Position numbers and translations under genes: made by a program. The notes under the pieces were generated by a model. That model had not been told where the DNA came from and searched no databases. It saw only the letters and a list, made by a program, of their open reading frames with translations. Positions 61,801 through 64,000 of a stretch of 64,000 bases of DNA are shown one piece after another (position 1 is the first letter of the stretch; every line of letters starts with the position of its first letter). This DNA is from CAKZQX01 sp034435975 (GTDB lineage Bacteria > Chloroflexota > Chloroflexia > Chloroflexales > Chloroflexaceae). Location of the stretch: positions 1 to 64,000 of the forward strand of contig DAOTWD010000120.1 of NCBI GenBank assembly GCA_034435975.1, given 5' to 3'.

Positions 61801-62583
61801 ATGCATGTTTATGCGTTAGCCCTTGAGAAAGGCGGAGTGGGTAAAACCTGTCTGGCAGTCAACTTTGCCGCCGCCTTTAGCCGGTTGAACTTACGTGTCC
61901 TGCTGATCGATCTCGATGCCCAGGCCCATGCCAGTCAGTGGCTGGGCTGCGATGCGGAGCAACTGCGGCCAGAGGATAGCATTATCGGCATCATTAATGG
62001 GCGAAAGGTACCAGAGTGCATTCGCCCGACCGAAGAAGGGATCGCTCTCATTCCAGCCCACGCAGCAATGGCAAGTCTACCGATCCAGTTAGCAAGCTCG
62101 CCTAATAGTGGTATCTTTTCTCTTCAGGATGCGCTGGATCAGATTCGCCACCCGACTCCACATTATGATATTGTGGTGTTAGATCTGGCACCGGCTCGTG
62201 GGCCCGTATTGGCGACGGCCCTGGCTGCGGCGACCCGCTGTATTGCGCCCGTTCAGTCTGAAAATCTCGTTCTGCGTGCGTTACGCGCATTAATTGATTC
62301 GGTGGCCCAGGCCCAGCGCATCAACCCTCATTTGCGCGGAGTCAGTATTGTCCGCAATCGTTATGCACCACGCAGTGCCGGAGATATGATCTATGATCAC
62401 GCCCTGTGTACGTTCTATGGCGAACAGCTGCTGCGCACCATTATCCCCATTCGTGCGTCGTTACGCGACTCGGCTGGATTACAGCAGAGTGTATTTCGGT
62501 ACACAAGTGCCGATGCAGGTGAAGTGCGCAACCTGTTTCTCGATCTGGTAGAGGAATTGATTAGCCTGGATGGAGGAACATAG
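61801..62583 (+). CDS. parA: ParA family ATPase
   Basis: A 260-residue Walker-type partition ATPase. The deviant Walker A is KGGVGKTCLAVNFA (residues 10-23), the A' box LLIDLDAQAHASQWLG, and the Walker B equivalent DIVVLDLAPARG. It would move ParB-DNA complexes over the nucleoid or position another cargo. The Asp of Walker B and the LAP segment replace the more usual DxPP, a mild divergence. It overlaps the ParB-like gene by one base. Confidence 0.92.
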   Translation: MHVYALALEKGGVGKTCLAVNFAAAFSRLNLRVLLIDLDAQAHASQWLGCDAEQLRPEDSIIGIINGRKVPECIRPTEEGIALIPAHAAMASLPIQLASSPNSGIFSLQDALDQIRHPTPHYDIVVLDLAPARGPVLATALAAATRCIAPVQSENLVLRALRALIDSVAQAQRINPHLRGVSIVRNRYAPRSAGDMIYDHALCTFYGEQLLRTIIPIRASLRDSAGLQQSVFRYTSADAGEVRNLFLDLVEELISLDGGT

Positions 62584-63746
62584 TGTCGTCAAAAACAACC
62601 GATCGACTCAAGGCGTTACAGGAACGGGCAGCCATGCTAGTATCCCCCACCACAGCACAGGCTGACATGACTGCGACGCACGATGCCCAGACCGCTGTTT
62701 TAGCCGCTAGCATGCATTTTGGCGGTACGCTTCAACAGATCATCCAGGATCGTGCGATTCAGGCCATTCCCGTTGCCCATATCGCGCCAGACACACGCCC
62801 CGGTATGCAGCAACCACGGTTTCTCCCCCTGCCAGAGCAGTTAGTAATCGATGGTCAGCCAGTCACTGAGTATCAAGAACTGGTAGCCGAGTTGTTGACT
62901 CTGGGCGACTCACTCAAGGAGCGTCAAATCCAACCTATCGTTATTTTCCCCGGAACGAGTAATGATTATCCGCAAGCGCGCTATCTCATCCTGGTCGGTC
63001 AACGGCGCTGGACCGCCGCCTGCCTGGTTGGAATCCCCACGCTTGACGCCGTCGTGGTTGATCCACCTGCACCAGCCGAGCGGGTGCACATTCAGTATGT
63101 TGAGAACGAGGAGCGCGAAGAGTTTAGTGATATGGAACGAGCATGGTCTTTATATCAGATGAAACAGGCGTTGAATGATGCTCCCTGGGAGGAGGTAGAG
63201 ACACGCCTTCAGATGAGTCGCGCTCGCCGTCAGCAGTTGTTACGGATGATGGCTTTTTCACCAGTTCAGCAGCGCCGCGTGGCTCTATTACGACTGCAAG
63301 AGACCCAGGCGCGTACCCTGCACAGTGCCCTACGATCCGGTGAATTGACATCGGCACAGGTCGATGACATCCTGGAGCGGTTGCATAGCATTTTGACTCA
63401 AAGATCCAGATCTATACCCACCGATGAACCAACAGAAGAACGAACCGAGCAGCATTTCTGGCGGCGCTCGGTCATTGATGGGCCAACTGTGGCGCGATTG
63501 GTGGCGCGTACCCGCCGTCAGGCCACGACGACGGCAACCCTCGCACCACCACGCTGGTTGCCACCCCTGTACGAGCAGATTGCACGTACCTGCCAGTCAC
63601 TGCAACGCTCGCTTGCACGGCTAGAAACGTTGAGTGTGGCTGATGTCAGTAGTCTGGATGCTAAACTGTCACAGTTACAGACTCTGACACAGCAAGTACG
63701 ACAACACCTTCAGCAGATTGACATTGACGGACAATCCTCAAAATAG
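62583..63746 (+). CDS. Divergent ParB-like protein
   Basis: A 387-residue protein with a ParB N-domain in diverged form: LKERQIQPIVIF, the box GQRRWTAA (for GERRWRA), and ENEEREEFSDMERAWSL (for ENxxRxxLxPxExA). A helix-turn-helix follows (EEVETRLQMSRARRQQLLRM). The C-terminal part (about 300-387) is charged and probably coiled. GTG start overlaps the parA TAG (TAGTG). Its differences from the ParB at 54356 suggest a plasmid-type or cargo-positioning system. A TCAGGCG/CGCCTGA hairpin follows at 63772-63802. Confidence 0.88.
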   Translation: MSSKTTDRLKALQERAAMLVSPTTAQADMTATHDAQTAVLAASMHFGGTLQQIIQDRAIQAIPVAHIAPDTRPGMQQPRFLPLPEQLVIDGQPVTEYQELVAELLTLGDSLKERQIQPIVIFPGTSNDYPQARYLILVGQRRWTAACLVGIPTLDAVVVDPPAPAERVHIQYVENEEREEFSDMERAWSLYQMKQALNDAPWEEVETRLQMSRARRQQLLRMMAFSPVQQRRVALLRLQETQARTLHSALRSGELTSAQVDDILERLHSILTQRSRSIPTDEPTEERTEQHFWRRSVIDGPTVARLVARTRRQATTTATLAPPRWLPPLYEQIARTCQSLQRSLARLETLSVADVSSLDAKLSQLQTLTQQVRQHLQQIDIDGQSSK

Positions 63747-63882
63747 TTCTCCGGGTGTTTTTCGCAATTTCAGGCGTTGAAGAGAACCTAACCCGCCTGA
63801 AGACGTTACGATGAACAGACAATTGTTATACTATTGTTATGCTATATAGCATCGTTGAAAAATACCGAAATGAGGATATGTT

Positions 63883-64000
63883 ATGCCTGTACAACTCAAT
63901 ATCACTACTCGTGTGCAGGAGGCGGCCCGGACAATACTTGATTTACTGAACGGCAAAATGTTTTGGCGCTCGCTGAGCGATCTTCCAGGCTATAGTACAG
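63883..64000 (+). CDS. Start of an unidentified protein (cut by window edge)
   Basis: ATG 63883, preceded by GAGGATATG, opens a frame of 39 residues to the window end: MPVQLNITTRVQEAARTILD then LLNGKMFWRSLSDLPGYST. Too short to identify. It lies 136 bases after the ParB-like gene, with TATACT at 63828-63833 as a possible -10, so it may have its own promoter or be a third member of the parAB unit. Confidence 0.6.
   Translation, partial: MPVQLNITTRVQEAARTILDLLNGKMFWRSLSDLPGYST

Overview
The window reads as a chromosomal stretch of a Chloroflexota bacterium, most likely class Chloroflexia. This is inferred from gene content and style: LytR-CpsA-Psr proteins, a tricorn protease homologue, tandem folC paralogues, GatB and GatC encoded apart, a deoxyhypusine-synthase-like enzyme and many dispersed intergenic repeats. 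I see no transposase, integrase, phage gene, rRNA or CRISPR array. Coding density is ordinary. Gaps between operons often hold remnants of dead genes or short palindromic repeats.

Region by region. 0.9-3.7 kb, minus strand: a cobalamin operon behind a B12 riboswitch with promoter and terminator (2Fe-2S ferredoxin-like protein, small unknown protein, BtuF-like B12-binding protein, and a cbiX cobaltochelatase gene broken by two in-frame TAG codons). 4.3-4.9 kb: rsfS, apparently starting at AUC, and a small membrane protein. 5-10.2 kb: a dead response-regulator fragment, an SDR epimerase and a tricorn protease. 10.6-16.6 kb: an LCP protein, a membrane GAF-like protein, an ABC exporter half and a membrane SH3 protein. 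16.6-21.4 kb: lon, hpf (long-form hibernation factor with a repeat-rich control region) and a SatP-type acetate transporter. 21.6-29.5 kb: another response-regulator fragment, a SWIM protein, gatB, a HEPN-like/SH3 membrane protein, tRNA-Leu, a GAF-GAF-PAS histidine kinase, hisC and an alpha/beta hydrolase. 29.5-37 kb, minus strand: a second LCP protein, ubiX, and the classic tilS-hpt-ftsH group preceded by a CAU-anticodon tRNA. 37-43 kb, minus strand: an M20 peptidase-like pseudoenzyme, ssb, an iron alcohol dehydrogenase with an ABM monooxygenase, and a deoxyhypusine-synthase-like protein. 43.8-51 kb, plus strand: dus, a DUF885-like metallopeptidase, an FMN reductase, a LuxR remnant, a three-gene sugar ABC importer without ATPase, and a DUF554 protein. 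51-54 kb, minus strand: two folC-type genes and tRNA-Lys. 54-64 kb: parB with an adjacent parS-like site, a PfkB kinase, a CDP-alcohol phosphatidyltransferase, gatC, a four-helix membrane protein, asnS, an intact M20 peptidase, then a second parA-parB pair and a truncated next gene.

Working together: RsfS, HPF, Lon and FtsH are ribosome-hibernation and proteolysis functions. GatB, GatC, AsnRS, TilS, Dus and the tRNAs serve translation. Two ParB-type systems sit 7 kb apart. The most unusual observations are the AUC start of rsfS, the doubly amber-interrupted cbiX, a pair of 124-125 bp elements with terminal inverted repeats, the M20 pseudoenzyme, the repeat arrays in front of the hpf promoter, and a likely tRNA-Ile2(CAU) directly upstream of tilS. 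I did not find a clear multi-gene system that is wholly undescribed.
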